Shown: positions 16,499-25,102 of the stretch, one piece after another
Position numbering within the stretch: the stretch's first letter is position 1
Layout: the number at the start of each line of letters is the position of its first letter
Source: an uncultured Prevotellaceae bacterium
GTDB taxonomy: Bacteria > Bacteroidota > Bacteroidia > Bacteroidales > Bacteroidaceae
DNA: 64,000 nucleotides
Assembly (NCBI GenBank): GCA_902790625.1
Contig: CADASP010000018.1
Location: 1 to 64,000, forward strand
Direction of reading: 5' to 3'
Made by a program: the position numbers and the translations under genes
Notes under the pieces: generated by a model
Databases searched by the model: none
What the model was told of the DNA's origin: nothing
The model's input: only the letters and a program-made list of their open reading frames with translations

Positions 16499-16618
16499 AT
16501 GCCTATGCAATTATTTACTCCAGAAGAAATGAAACCAAGCGAAAAGGTGCTCAGGCTCATCAAACAGCTGGCCTACACCTATCGAGTCACTAACCATCAG
16601 GCCTATTGCCTCAATTGA
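16499..16618 (+). CDS. conserved-looking 39-residue protein
   Basis: The ORF begins MPMQLFTPEEMKPSEK and ends HQAYCLN, and a second ATG at 16505 could be the true start. It has no low-complexity character, begins 54 nt after fmt and has a sensible amphipathic helix (VLRLIKQLAYTYR). I recall similar short '(F)TPEEMKPS....L..I.Q.AY.YR' proteins in other Bacteroidales, but cannot verify this. The function is unknown. Confidence 0.6.
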   Translation: MPMQLFTPEEMKPSEKVLRLIKQLAYTYRVTNHQAYCLN

Positions 16619-16620
16619 CT

Positions 16621-16677
16621 TTTAACTGTTGAAGGTTGAAGGTTAAAGGTTGATGGTTGAAAGTTAAACAGTTAAAC
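16621..16677 (+). repeat. GGTTGAA/GGTTAAA short repeats with terminal inverted repeat
   Basis: Units GTTGAAG, GTTAAAG and GTTGATG repeat between TTTAACTGTT (16621-16630) and its exact complement AACAGTTAAA (16668-16677). It lies between the 39-residue ORF and rpe. It is probably a small repetitive palindromic element. Confidence 0.55.
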
Positions 16678-16723
16678 TCTAAATTCCTAACACCAAACTC
16701 CTAATTTACAAACTCTTATACCC

Positions 16724-17389
16724 ATGCCAAAGGTTTCTCCCTCGTTGTTGGCGGCCGACTTCCTTCATCTCGACCGCGAGATAGGAATGCTCAACACCAG
16801 CGATGCTGACTGGTTGCACTTGGACGTGATGGACGGGATGTTCGTGCCCAACATCTCGTTTGGTTTCCCTGTGCTCGAAGCCGTTGCTAAGGTGTGCCAG
16901 AAGCCACTCGATGTTCATTTCATGATAGAGCGCCCCGAGCGCTACATTGAGCAGACGGCACGCTTGGGCGCGATGATGATGAATGTTCATCAAGAGGCAT
17001 GTGTGCATCTGCACCGCACCATTCAGGAGATACATGCTGCGGGAATGAAGGCTGGCGTCACCCTCAACCCCTCAACGCCCGTGAGCACGCTCGAAGACAT
17101 CATCGAAGATGTCGACATGGTGCTGCTCATGAGCGTCAACCCAGGATTTGGAGGGCAGAAATTTATTGAGAACACCATCCCTAAGGTGCGACGACTGCGC
17201 CAGCTCATCAGCCAGAGTGGCAGCAAGGCGCTCATCGAAGTCGATGGTGGCGTGCAGGGCGAGACGGCTCCCCGTCTGGTGGACGCGGGTGTCGACGTGC
17301 TGGTGAGTGGCAGCTACGTGTTCCATGCCAAGGACCCACATGCCGTCATTCGCGCGCTGAAGCAGCTCGTACCCCGCGAGGCCCTCTGA
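16724..17389 (+). CDS. rpe: ribulose-phosphate 3-epimerase
   Basis: This 221-residue TIM-barrel enzyme interconverts ribulose-5-P and xylulose-5-P in the pentose phosphate pathway. Diagnostic motifs are SPSLLAADF (about 5-13), LHLDVMDGMFVPNISFG (about 33-49), LMSVNPGFGGQKF (about 135-147) and EVDGGV near residue 182. Length is normal. It is on the same strand as fmt and may be co-transcribed with it. Confidence 0.95.
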   Translation: MPKVSPSLLAADFLHLDREIGMLNTSDADWLHLDVMDGMFVPNISFGFPVLEAVAKVCQKPLDVHFMIERPERYIEQTARLGAMMMNVHQEACVHLHRTIQEIHAAGMKAGVTLNPSTPVSTLEDIIEDVDMVLLMSVNPGFGGQKFIENTIPKVRRLRQLISQSGSKALIEVDGGVQGETAPRLVDAGVDVLVSGSYVFHAKDPHAVIRALKQLVPREAL

Positions 17390-17465
17390 GCAGAAGAGGT
17401 GCGAGCAAGCCCTCAAACTGTTAAATGTTGCTAAACTTTTTGGTTGAAGAGAAGATAAGAGCCGT

Positions 17466-17560
17466 TTTGACAAATAAAATGAGTACCTTTGCAGCCCGAA
17501 ATGTGAGTCCGTAGGGGCTGGGTGAAGTGTGCACGGACGTGCACCGCCTCTCGGAAAAAT
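17466..17560 (+). promoter_or_regulatory. promoter and structured leader of rplU-rpmA
   Basis: A -7 element TACCTTTGC is at 17484-17492, with a TTTG (17466-17469) at a short spacing of 14 nt. The leader that follows can fold: GTGCAC-GGAC-GTGCAC forms a hairpin, and an upstream GTCCG could compete by pairing with the CGGAC in that loop. Such a leader might serve ribosomal-protein feedback, but this is inference. Confidence 0.45.
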
Positions 17561-17587
17561 CCCTAAAAACAATACAAGAAAAAAGCA

Positions 17588-17905
17588 ATGTACGCAATTG
17601 TAGAAATTCAGGGTCAGCAGTTCAAGGCTGAAGAGGGCAAAAAGCTCTTCGTGCACCACATGAAAGACGTGGAGGCCGGCAAGACTGTTGAATTTGACAA
17701 GGTGCTCCTGGTGGATGCCGATGGAGCCGTGAAGGTTGGCGCCCCCACCGTAGAGGGTGCAAAAGTAGTAGTAGAAGTAGTGAACCCGCTGGTGAAGGGC
17801 GACAAGGTGATCGTCTTCAAGATGAAGCGCCGCAAGGACTCACGTAAGCGCAACGGCCATCGTGAGCAGTTCACTCAGGTAGAAGTTAAACAAGTAATCG
17901 CTTAA
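17588..17905 (+). CDS. rplU: 50S ribosomal protein L21
   Basis: This 105-residue ribosomal protein starts [13 protein letters not shown] and has the C-terminal [17 protein letters not shown], both typical of bL21. It binds 23S rRNA domain I. rpmA follows after 15 bp, the near-universal rplU-rpmA pair. Confidence 0.97.
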   Translation: MYAIVEIQGQQFKAEEGKKLFVHHMKDVEAGKTVEFDKVLLVDADGAVKVGAPTVEGAKVVVEVVNPLVKGDKVIVFKMKRRKDSRKRNGHREQFTQVEVKQVIA

Positions 17906-17920
17906 AGGAGGAACAGAATT

Positions 17921-18184
17921 ATGGCACATAAAAAAGGTGTAGGTAGTTCTAAGAACGGCCGCGAGAGTGCAGCCCAGCGACTTGGCGTGAAGATTTGGGG
18001 TGGTCAGAAGGTGAAGGCCGGCAACATCATCGTTCGCCAGCGTGGCACCCATCACAATCCTGGCAATGGCGTGGCCATTGGCAAGGACGACACACTCTTT
18101 GCTCTGATTGATGGCACGGTGAATTTCCATCGTGGTTTCCACAACAAGAGTGTAGTCTCAGTGATTCCTGAAGCCGAGTCATAA
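17921..18184 (+). CDS. rpmA: 50S ribosomal protein L27
   Basis: This is an 87-residue bL27 protein. It starts [18 protein letters not shown] with no cleavable N-terminal extension of the Firmicutes kind, and includes [15 protein letters not shown]. It lies near the peptidyl-transferase centre. It is the last gene of the rplU-rpmA operon and is followed by a strong terminator. Confidence 0.97.
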   Translation: MAHKKGVGSSKNGRESAAQRLGVKIWGGQKVKAGNIIVRQRGTHHNPGNGVAIGKDDTLFALIDGTVNFHRGFHNKSVVSVIPEAES

Positions 18185-18221
18185 CACACACTTACAAACC
18201 AACTTATTCCAAACAAACAGC

Positions 18222-18255
18222 AGCCCCCTCGGAATCAATCGATTCCGAGGGGGCT
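18222..18255 (+). terminator. terminator after rpmA
   Basis: AGCCCCCTCGGAATC and GATTCCGAGGGGGCT form a perfect 15-bp stem with a 4-nt loop, 38 nt after the rpmA stop and 22 nt before the convergent esterase gene ends. It can serve both directions. Confidence 0.85.
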
Positions 18256-18276
18256 TGCCGTTAGGCGACTTGGTGT

Positions 18277-19725
18277 TCACCAGTTGTCGGTGCGGAAGGG
18301 GAAGAGAGGCAGGTTGGCACCGTTCTTGACATTTCCCAGCTGGAAGTTGCGGAAGCAATAGCGCACGGCGACGGGGTGGGGCACCTCGGGGCTGCTCACG
18401 CGGATAGCTTCGTCCCAATAGCCGCCTCCTGGCTGCCAGAAATGGCGTGCCTGGGCAGGATGGAACACACGGTCGTCGCCAGCCACCTCGAAGCCTTTGA
18501 TGTCTTCGAAGGGAGCATCGCTGTGGTAGTTGTCCTGCAGGTGGATGAAGACGGCATCGCCCTGCACCTTCATGTCCTTGTAGGAAGAACTCTTGTAGAG
18601 GATGGATTCGAAACCGTAGTCGCGGTTGAGTGCCGTATAGGCCAGTCGCTCACCCACCTGGCGCTTCTGCGTGGGGTGTATCTGCGTGAACTCATAGGGA
18701 TAAACCAAGTCGGCGGTGCACACCAGCGAACTGTTGGGGATGATTTGTGCCGCCTTCCATTGCTGTTCGCGCAGTCGGGCGCCGTTGTCGCCATTCACGT
18801 CGTCGTAGTGGTAGGGCGCAATTTCTACGAAGTAGAAGGGAATCTCGCCCAGACGGAACTGGCTGCGCCATTGGTCGACGAGGAGCTTCAATCGCTGGGA
18901 GTATTGGTCGCCAGGGTCGCCCACATTCGAGCAGCCCTGATAGAAGACGATGCCCTTGACGGTGTAGTTGAGGATGGGGTTGAAGGTGCCGTTGCCCCAG
19001 AGCAGCGAGCGGTGGTAGTCCATGGGCCATCGTGCGGCAATGGCAGCAGAGTCGACAGGGTCGGAGGTGTGCTTCGCCAGGTTCTCCTTGGTGAGCCAGC
19101 TCTCCACGCGGGTGCCTCCTTTGTTGGCCTCGATGATGCCGATGGGGATGTCGAGCATCTGATGCAGGGCGCGTGCAAAGAAATAGCCTGTGGCCGAGAA
19201 GTCGGCCACCGTCTTTGGGTTGCACTCCTTCCACTCACATTCGGCATCGTCTTGCGGCTCGCTGCGCATGATGCTGGGAATCTTCACGCTGTGCACGGCC
19301 TTGTGCTTCGTCGACTCCACCACCCATTCGTTGTAACCCTCTACGGGACACTGCCAGAAGCCTTTCACGGGCATCTCCATGTTCGACTGTCCGGCGCACA
19401 CCCACACCTCGCCTGCCAGCACGCCTGTGATGGTGGTCTTCTCGCCATCGTCGAAGGTGATGGAGTGTGGTGTGTAGGATGCTTGGGGCGATTTCACGCT
19501 GACGAGCCATCGTCCGTTCTTATCGGTCTTGGCGGTGGCCACTTCGTTGCTCCACGAAGTGCTGACCTTCACCGTGCGCCCCGGCTGTGCCCATCCCCAC
19601 AGGCGTACATCGGTTTGCTGTTGGATAATCATGTTGTTGCCAATGAGGTGGTGAAGCCTCACCTTGGCATTGGCGGCGGTGCACATCAGCATCAGCCCCG
19701 CCAAGAAAGCAGTTAGTCGTTTCAT
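18277..19725 (-). CDS. sialate O-acetylesterase-like SGNH hydrolase
   Basis: This 482-residue secreted enzyme is read from the ATG at 19725, because the translation there opens with a signal peptide (MKRLTAFLAGLMLMCTAANA). The catalytic Ser lies in CAGQSNMEMP (about 98-107). The family oxyanion region ...ANKGGTRVESW and the C-terminal His motif IHPTQKRQVGERLA are present. The family removes O-acetyl groups from sialic acids or from plant polysaccharides such as xylan. A rhamnogalacturonan-type acetylesterase lies 14 bp upstream, so a role in deacetylating plant cell-wall glycans is likely. Confidence 0.85.
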   Translation of the reverse strand: MKRLTAFLAGLMLMCTAANAKVRLHHLIGNNMIIQQQTDVRLWGWAQPGRTVKVSTSWSNEVATAKTDKNGRWLVSVKSPQASYTPHSITFDDGEKTTITGVLAGEVWVCAGQSNMEMPVKGFWQCPVEGYNEWVVESTKHKAVHSVKIPSIMRSEPQDDAECEWKECNPKTVADFSATGYFFARALHQMLDIPIGIIEANKGGTRVESWLTKENLAKHTSDPVDSAAIAARWPMDYHRSLLWGNGTFNPILNYTVKGIVFYQGCSNVGDPGDQYSQRLKLLVDQWRSQFRLGEIPFYFVEIAPYHYDDVNGDNGARLREQQWKAAQIIPNSSLVCTADLVYPYEFTQIHPTQKRQVGERLAYTALNRDYGFESILYKSSSYKDMKVQGDAVFIHLQDNYHSDAPFEDIKGFEVAGDDRVFHPAQARHFWQPGGGYWDEAIRVSSPEVPHPVAVRYCFRNFQLGNVKNGANLPLFPFRTDNW

Positions 19726-19739
19726 CGTTATGGTATCGT

Positions 19740-20750
19740 TTATTCTGTCCACGTAGCCCCCTCGCGCAGCACGAAGCTCACTTTCGACTTCTTGGGCAAT
19801 TGTGGCTTCTGCCACTCTCCACCCAGTATCTGGATAGTGCAGGGCTTCAGCGGGTCGAGGCCTTTCAGCGCATCATCGAGCGAGAGGAACTGGCCACGCC
19901 CCAGTCGGTCGACGGTGATGTCGGCTTCCACGCGATATTTCTCCAGCAGCGGCACTTCCTGGCACATGGCATCGGCCAGCAAGCGAGCCACCTGATGGGC
20001 ACCATATATATTATAGTGGGTGTTGTCCTGCTTGCCCTTGGGTTCCGATGGCTCCTGGCCAGGCAGGAACCACATGTGCAGACGCTTGGAGGCTTCGGTT
20101 CCGAGTCCCTGCTCCAAGTCGTGCGTCAGCTGGTTGGCATCTACGAAGAGGCAGTTCATGCGTTGTGCCACATCGCGCGGAGCCACGGCATAGAGTCCAT
20201 GGGTGTCAACGAGGGTGTCGCCTTCCACCATCTTCACGCCGTCCTTGAAGGTCTGTGTGCGCAGCTTCTCGTCATCGTCGTTTTCGGGCGCAACCACAAA
20301 GAAGTTGCGCCGCACCACGCAGTTCATCAGGATGGGGGTGCCGCCATGCTCGCGCGTCTCGCGCACAAACTTCGCCAGGTTATAATCGAAGGTGGAGCCT
20401 GGGTCGGTGTGGCGGTCGGCGGGAGCCTTCTCGTCGTTGTGGCCAAACTGAATGACCACATAGTCGCCGGGCTTCATCTTGTCGAGCACCTTCTGCCAGC
20501 GCCCCTCGTTGATGAAGCTGAGCGTAGAGCGGCCATTCACGGCATGATTGTCGATGTGCACGTAGTCGGGGTCGAAATAGCACTGCAAAGCCATGCCCCA
20601 GCCCCGCTCTTGCTTGCCGTTGGAGATGTCCTTATTGGCCATGGTTGAATCGCCAATCATGAAGATGGTGGTCTTACGATTGGCGGCTGAGCTGCACAGC
20701 AGTATCAGGGCCACCAACACCAGCAATTTCATCATCTGTCTCATACGCAT
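19740..20750 (-). CDS. rhamnogalacturonan acetylesterase (CE12-like) with a partial pectinesterase-like tail
   Basis: This is a 336-residue secreted SGNH hydrolase. The signal peptide is about residues 7-23. Catalytic blocks are FMIGDSTMA (Ser about 34), VNGRSTLSFI, QFGHNDEK and DNTHYNIYGAH (catalytic Asp/His). Residues about 270-336 (ADITVDRLGRGQF...LPKKSKVSFVLREG) resemble the first strands of a pectin methylesterase beta-helix. They stop far short of a complete domain and lack any catalytic Asp or Arg. The protein may be a truncated CE12-CE8 fusion. The neighbour downstream is another esterase. Confidence 0.82.
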   Translation of the reverse strand: MRMRQMMKLLVLVALILLCSSAANRKTTIFMIGDSTMANKDISNGKQERGWGMALQCYFDPDYVHIDNHAVNGRSTLSFINEGRWQKVLDKMKPGDYVVIQFGHNDEKAPADRHTDPGSTFDYNLAKFVRETREHGGTPILMNCVVRRNFFVVAPENDDDEKLRTQTFKDGVKMVEGDTLVDTHGLYAVAPRDVAQRMNCLFVDANQLTHDLEQGLGTEASKRLHMWFLPGQEPSEPKGKQDNTHYNIYGAHQVARLLADAMCQEVPLLEKYRVEADITVDRLGRGQFLSLDDALKGLDPLKPCTIQILGGEWQKPQLPKKSKVSFVLREGATWTE

Positions 20751-20765
20751 ATCTCTCTTTATAAG

Positions 20766-21680
20766 CTATAGACTGTTGACGGTCTCTATGGCGAGGCCAG
20801 TGTATTTTGCAATCAGCTCAGCAGACATACCGTCGGCCTTCATCCTACGTGCATTCTCACACCTGTTCTGCTCTATGCCTTGTGCCATTCCTTGTGCCAT
20901 TCCCTGAGCCATTCCCTGAGCCATTCCCTGTGCCATTCCCTGAGCCATTCCTTGTTTGTAGCCATGACGGATGGCACCACGCTCGTTGTACACGGCATCC
21001 CAGTAGTACTCGTAGGCATACAGCTCTTTCTCGTCGTAGGCCGACTTCTCCAGTATCTTCAGTGCTTTACTGGTGTCGGGATTCTCCAGCAGCTCTATGG
21101 GGATTTCCGCTGTGTCACGGTCTATCTCGGTGAGGAAGCGCAGCCACAGCACCATCATCTTCTTCTCGGCGATGGTCTGAGGCTTGAACTTAGGCAGTTC
21201 CACAAACACAAAACGCAGCCCCTCAATGATTCGGTCTGAGTGGGCAACATTCACAATGGCATAGTCGTGGTAGAACTCGTCGGGCCCTGCATCGAATCCC
21301 ACGTCGTTGATGAGGTTCAGTGCATATACTGGCTGCAGCAGCGAGTAGTCCTCGCTTGTGCCAAGTTGTTTCACCACAGCCTTGGCCGAGTTGAGGATGA
21401 CTCGCTGCTGGAACTCGTTGTTCCAGTTCATTTGCATCTCCACGATGAAGTGACGTCCGCCCGTCTCGCGGCAGCGCACGTCGACCACACTGTTCTTTTT
21501 GCCGGGATTCTCAGGCACCATCTCGGGCGTGAGGTACTCCACATGTTCTATCTGCTTCCCCTCGTCAAGGGGCAGCAGAGCGTTGAGTAGACTCATCGCC
21601 AAGTCCTCATGCTCGCCGAAAATCTTTTTGAAGGTCAGGTCGGCCTTCGGGTTCAGGTATTTTCCTTTTACTCCTTCCAT
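20766..21680 (-). CDS. Rpn-family PD-(D/E)XK nuclease / transposase-like protein
   Basis: This 304-residue protein is read from the ATG at 21680 (MEGVKGKYLNPKADLTFKKIFGE); the longer frame runs into hisS. The PD-(D/E)XK core has the Lys/Phe start motif DLTFKKIFG (about 13-21). It also has VVDVRCRETGGRHFIVEMQM with the acidic pair and E-x-Q (about 68-87). Rpn proteins promote RecA-independent recombination or act as nucleases. The linker (about residues 244-271) contains six GMAQ units and one GIEQ, then a short helical C-terminal domain ending ..ADGMSAELIAKYTGL. A related C-terminal fragment lies at 41256-41330. Confidence 0.82.
   Translation of the reverse strand: MEGVKGKYLNPKADLTFKKIFGEHEDLAMSLLNALLPLDEGKQIEHVEYLTPEMVPENPGKKNSVVDVRCRETGGRHFIVEMQMNWNNEFQQRVILNSAKAVVKQLGTSEDYSLLQPVYALNLINDVGFDAGPDEFYHDYAIVNVAHSDRIIEGLRFVFVELPKFKPQTIAEKKMMVLWLRFLTEIDRDTAEIPIELLENPDTSKALKILEKSAYDEKELYAYEYYWDAVYNERGAIRHGYKQGMAQGMAQGMAQGMAQGMAQGMAQGIEQNRCENARRMKADGMSAELIAKYTGLAIETVNSL
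20877..20952 (-). repeat. 12-bp coding tandem repeat (GMAQ units)
   Basis: Six near-identical 12-bp units encode GMAQ in the Rpn-like protein. The units differ mainly at one base (CTGAGCC or CTGTGCC), so slippage would change the linker length by four residues without a frameshift. Confidence 0.85.
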
Positions 21681-21709
21681 CGCTCCCAGTTCTTTTATTG
21701 TTCTACTGT

Positions 21710-21718
21710 GCAAATTTA
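21710..21718 (-). promoter_or_regulatory. -7 element for the Rpn-like gene
   Basis: On the minus strand TAAATTTGC lies 30 nt upstream of the chosen start at 21680, which supports that start. No TTTG is found at the normal spacing. Confidence 0.5.
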
Positions 21719-21763
21719 GTGTTTTCTCCTTACAGAGTTTCCATATTGCTCCGTCGTTTCTTT

Positions 21764-23155
21764 CTACCGAATGGAAAGCTGAGCGATTAGCTCCTCGGGG
21801 CCTACGAGTGTCTGCTCGCCCGTGGCCATGTTCTTCAGTGTCAGCTTGCCCTGTTCTATCTCGCCTGAGCCAGCCAGCACGACGAAGGGAATGTTCTTGG
21901 CGTTGGCGTAGGCCATCTGCTTCTTCATTTTTGCTGCGTCGGGAAATAGCTCGGCACGGATGCCGGCTTGGCGCACGCGAGCCAACACAGGCATGCAATA
22001 GGCCGTTTCCGTCTGGCCGAAATTGATGAAGAGGACACGCGACGTCTGGAGAGAGTCTTGGGGATAGAGGTTGAGCGCCTCCAGCACATCGTAGATGCGG
22101 TCAACGCCAAACGAGATGCCCACGCCTGAGAGACCGGGCATGCCAAAGATGCCTGTCAGGTTGTCGTAGCGCCCGCCACCGCTGATGCTGCCCATAGGGG
22201 TGTCGAGGGCTTTCACTTCGAAGATGGCACCGGTGTAGTAGTTCAGTCCGCGGGCCAGGGTGAGGTCGATTTGGATTTCGTTGTTGAGGCCAGTCGCGTT
22301 GATTGTGGCAATGCCACTACTCACCGAACCCAGGGCGGAGAGAATGAAGCGCAGCTCCTCCACGCCCTTGAGGCCTGTGGGGCTGTCTTTCAGCACGTCG
22401 GCGATGGTGTTCAACTTCTCTTCGTTGGTGCCTTCCAGCTGGATGATGGGCTGCAGCTTGCCAATCTGTTCCTCGGTGAGCCCATCGTTGCGGAGTTCTT
22501 CGTTGACGTTGTCGATGCCAATCTTGTCGAGCTTGTCGATGGCTACGGTGATGTCCACAATCTTGTCGGCCGCACCTATCACCTCGGCGATGCCCGAAAG
22601 GATTTTTCGGTTGTTGATTTTAATCTGCACACGCACGCCGAGCCTTGTGAAGACAGTGTCGAGGATTTGCATCAGCTCCACCTCGTTGATGAGCGAGTCG
22701 CTGCCCACCACGTCGCCGTCGAACTGATAGAACTCGCGGTAACGGCCTTTCTGCGGACGATCGGCGCGCCACACGGGCTGCACCTGATAGCGCTTGAAGG
22801 GCAGCTGCAGCTCCTCGCGGTGCATCACCACATAGCGGGCAAAGGGCACGGTGAGGTCGTAGCGCAGCCCCTTCTCGCAAATCTTCGAAGCCAAGTGCAG
22901 GGCGTTGCGCTCCTGCAGCTCTTCGTCGGTGGTCTTCTGTAGGAAGTCGCCGCTGTTGAGAATCTTAAAGAGTAGCTTGTCACCCTCTTCGCCATACTTG
23001 CCCATGAGGGTCTGCAGCGTCTCCTGGGCAGGGGTCTCTATCTGCTGGAAGCCATACAGCTCATAGACTTCCTTGATGGTGTTCAGAATATAGTTGCGCT
23101 TGGCCATCTCGACGGGGCCGAAATCGCGTGTGCCTTTGGGTATGCTCGGTTTCAT
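21764..23155 (-). CDS. hisS: histidyl-tRNA synthetase
   Basis: This 463-residue class II aminoacyl-tRNA synthetase has the N-terminal [13 protein letters not shown]. Motif 2 lies in the region [24 protein letters not shown] (about 130-153). The histidine-A loops are [15 protein letters not shown] and [11 protein letters not shown]. An anticodon-binding domain occupies the last 100 residues (RVLFINFG...[11 protein letters not shown]). It is separated from purA upstream by a repeat of about 120 bp. Confidence 0.96.
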   Translation of the reverse strand: MKPSIPKGTRDFGPVEMAKRNYILNTIKEVYELYGFQQIETPAQETLQTLMGKYGEEGDKLLFKILNSGDFLQKTTDEELQERNALHLASKICEKGLRYDLTVPFARYVVMHREELQLPFKRYQVQPVWRADRPQKGRYREFYQFDGDVVGSDSLINEVELMQILDTVFTRLGVRVQIKINNRKILSGIAEVIGAADKIVDITVAIDKLDKIGIDNVNEELRNDGLTEEQIGKLQPIIQLEGTNEEKLNTIADVLKDSPTGLKGVEELRFILSALGSVSSGIATINATGLNNEIQIDLTLARGLNYYTGAIFEVKALDTPMGSISGGGRYDNLTGIFGMPGLSGVGISFGVDRIYDVLEALNLYPQDSLQTSRVLFINFGQTETAYCMPVLARVRQAGIRAELFPDAAKMKKQMAYANAKNIPFVVLAGSGEIEQGKLTLKNMATGEQTLVGPEELIAQLSIR

Positions 23156-23156
23156 T

Positions 23157-23279
23157 GTTTGACTGTAGTTGTTTGACTATAGACTTTAGACTATAGACTG
23201 CCTGTAGTTATTTGACTATAGACTTTAGAGTTTAGACTGCGTGAGTTGTTTGACTATAGACTTTAGACTATAGACTGCG
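23157..23279. repeat. three tandem units of a GACTATAGAC repeat
   Basis: Three copies of a unit of about 40 bp, each containing GTTGTTTGACTATAGACTTTAGA or a close variant, fill the gap between purA and hisS. The units contain the short palindromic GTCTATAGTC type. No spacer-like unique sequence exists, so this is not a CRISPR array. Confidence 0.75.
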
Positions 23280-23280
23280 A

Positions 23281-24552
23281 TTACTCTCTGAGGATGGTTT
23301 GCTCGCGGTCGGGGCCAATGGAGATGATGGTGATGGGCGTCTCAAGCTCTTTCTCCAAAAACGAGATATAGTCTTTGAACTGCTGGGGGAACTGCTTCTC
23401 GCTGGTGAAATGCGTCATGTCGGTCATCCATCCTGGCAGTTCGGTGTAGATGGGTTCCACCCCATGCTCGATGTTGTAGGGGAAGTCGCGCGTCAGCTTG
23501 CCATTCACCTTGTAGGCCGTGCAGGCCTTGATGTTTTCGAATGCGTCGAGCACGTCGCTCTTCATCATGATGAGCTGGGTGACCCCGTTCACCATGATGC
23601 TGTAGCGCAGAGCCACCAGGTCGATCCATCCACAGCGTCGCTCACGTCCGGTGACGGCTCCGTATTCGTGGCCCAGGTCGCGGATGCGCTTGCCCACCTC
23701 GTCGAACAGCTCGGTGGGGAATGGCCCAGCGCCCACACGGGTGCAGTAGGCTTTCATGATGCCATACACCTCGCCGATGCGGTTGGGGCCAATGCCCAAG
23801 CCCGTGCAAGCTCCGGCGCAGATGGTGTTGCTCGATGTCACGTAGGGGTAGCTGCCAAAGTCTACATCGAGCATGGTGCCTTGTGCTCCTTCGCACAGCA
23901 CCGTCTTGCCCTCTGCGAGCCAGTGGTTCAACTCGTGCTCGCTGTCGACGATGGGGAATTGTCGCAGATACTCCACGCCCTCCATCCAGCGCTTCTCCAC
24001 CTCGGTGATGTCGTATTCAAACCCCAGCGAGCGCAGGATGGCATCGTGGCGGGCCTTGGCGGCGGCATATTTCTGGGGGAAGTCCTCCAGGATGTCGCCC
24101 ACGCGCAGTCCTGTACGGCTCACCTTGTCGGTGTAGGTGGGGCCGATGCCCTTGCCTGTGGTGCCCACGCGGTTTTTGCCTTTCTGTGCCTCATAGGCGG
24201 CATCCAGCACGCGGTGTGTGGGCATGATGAGATGGGCCTTCTTCGAGATGTGCAGACGCTCTTTCAGCGGATGGCCGCTCTGCTCCAAGGCTCGTGCCTC
24301 GTCCATGAACAGATCGGGGGCGAGCACCACGCCATTGCCTATCACATTCAACTTGTCGCCTTGGAAGATGCCCGAAGGAATGCTTCGCAGCACATACTTC
24401 TGTCCTTCAAATTCCAAGGTGTGACCGGCGTTGGGGCCTCCTTGGAAACGTGCCACTACGTCGTAGCGAGGGGTGAGCACGTCCACCACCTTGCCTTTTC
24501 CCTCATCGCCCCACTGCAATCCCAGCAGGACGTCAACTTTTCCTTTGTTCAT
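23281..24552 (-). CDS. purA: adenylosuccinate synthetase
   Basis: This 423-residue enzyme converts IMP and Asp to adenylosuccinate with GTP. The N-terminal GTP loop LLGLQWGDEGKGKVVD (about 10-25), GPNAGHTLEF, TTGKGIGPTYTDK and the GTGRERR-like VTGRERRCGWIDL are all present. The start codon directly abuts the stop of the Fur-type gene, so the two are co-transcribed. Confidence 0.96.
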   Translation of the reverse strand: MNKGKVDVLLGLQWGDEGKGKVVDVLTPRYDVVARFQGGPNAGHTLEFEGQKYVLRSIPSGIFQGDKLNVIGNGVVLAPDLFMDEARALEQSGHPLKERLHISKKAHLIMPTHRVLDAAYEAQKGKNRVGTTGKGIGPTYTDKVSRTGLRVGDILEDFPQKYAAAKARHDAILRSLGFEYDITEVEKRWMEGVEYLRQFPIVDSEHELNHWLAEGKTVLCEGAQGTMLDVDFGSYPYVTSSNTICAGACTGLGIGPNRIGEVYGIMKAYCTRVGAGPFPTELFDEVGKRIRDLGHEYGAVTGRERRCGWIDLVALRYSIMVNGVTQLIMMKSDVLDAFENIKACTAYKVNGKLTRDFPYNIEHGVEPIYTELPGWMTDMTHFTSEKQFPQQFKDYISFLEKELETPITIISIGPDREQTILRE

Positions 24553-25050
24553 TTATGTTTCTGCTTTTTTGTTTTTTTTCAGCTTTCGCGTGATGTTGGC
24601 CTGGCACGTAGAGCATATCCCATAGATGTAGAGTGAGAATCCATCCTTTCGGAAACGCTTCAGGTGCATGTTCTCGATGGTTTCGGCAATCTCGGGCGAT
24701 TTCACCTCTGTCACCTTTCCACACACGGTGCATATCTGGTGGCAATGGCTGTCGCCAGCGTAGCAGGCCTCATATTTCGTAGTACCCTGAAAACGGTGGC
24801 GAATGACCAATCGCAGCTCCATGAATAGGTTCAGCGTATTGTAGAGCGTGGCCCTCGACACGGGGAAGCGATAGTCTTCGGCCAGCTTCTGCCCCAGTTC
24901 GTCGAGCGTGAAGTGGCTGCCGATACTATACACAGCTTTCAATATCGCATAGCGCTCAGGCGTTTTGCGATGATTGTTCATCTCCAGGTAATTGTCGAGA
25001 ATGCGCTCCACTGCTTGGAGCACGCCGTTCTTTTCTTCCTTTGTCTTCAT
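24553..25050 (-). CDS. Fur-family transcriptional regulator
   Basis: This 165-residue regulator is read from the ATG at 25050 (MKTKEEKNGVLQAVERILDNYLE). It has a winged-helix domain (about 20-90; KTPERYAILKAVYS, SRATLYNTLNLF) and a metal-binding C-terminal half. That half contains SHCHQICTVCGK and a second pair CSTC, a structural zinc site of Fur/PerR type. Which metal or peroxide signal it senses cannot be told. It directly precedes purA without a gap, an arrangement I believe is common in Bacteroidales. Confidence 0.88.
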   Translation of the reverse strand: MKTKEEKNGVLQAVERILDNYLEMNNHRKTPERYAILKAVYSIGSHFTLDELGQKLAEDYRFPVSRATLYNTLNLFMELRLVIRHRFQGTTKYEACYAGDSHCHQICTVCGKVTEVKSPEIAETIENMHLKRFRKDGFSLYIYGICSTCQANITRKLKKNKKAET

Positions 25051-25061
25051 AAACCAAGCTA

Positions 25062-25069
25062 CAAAATTA
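25062..25069 (-). promoter_or_regulatory. -7 element for the Fur-purA operon
   Basis: On the minus strand TAATTTTG matches TAnnTTTG, 12 nt upstream of the chosen Fur start. The -33 part is weak. Confidence 0.4.
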
Positions 25070-25102
25070 CAGAAAAGTTGGGAGTTGCAGGGCTTAGCCA
25101 CC

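Noticed and set aside
20766..21998. Longer start of the Rpn-like gene at 21998
   Set aside because: The extra 106 residues are antisense-like to hisS, Arg-rich and lie before the -7 element. The start at 21680 fits the family N-terminus.
23157..23279. Possible CRISPR array
   Set aside because: There are three tandem units with no unique spacers, no cas genes nearby and units of unequal length.
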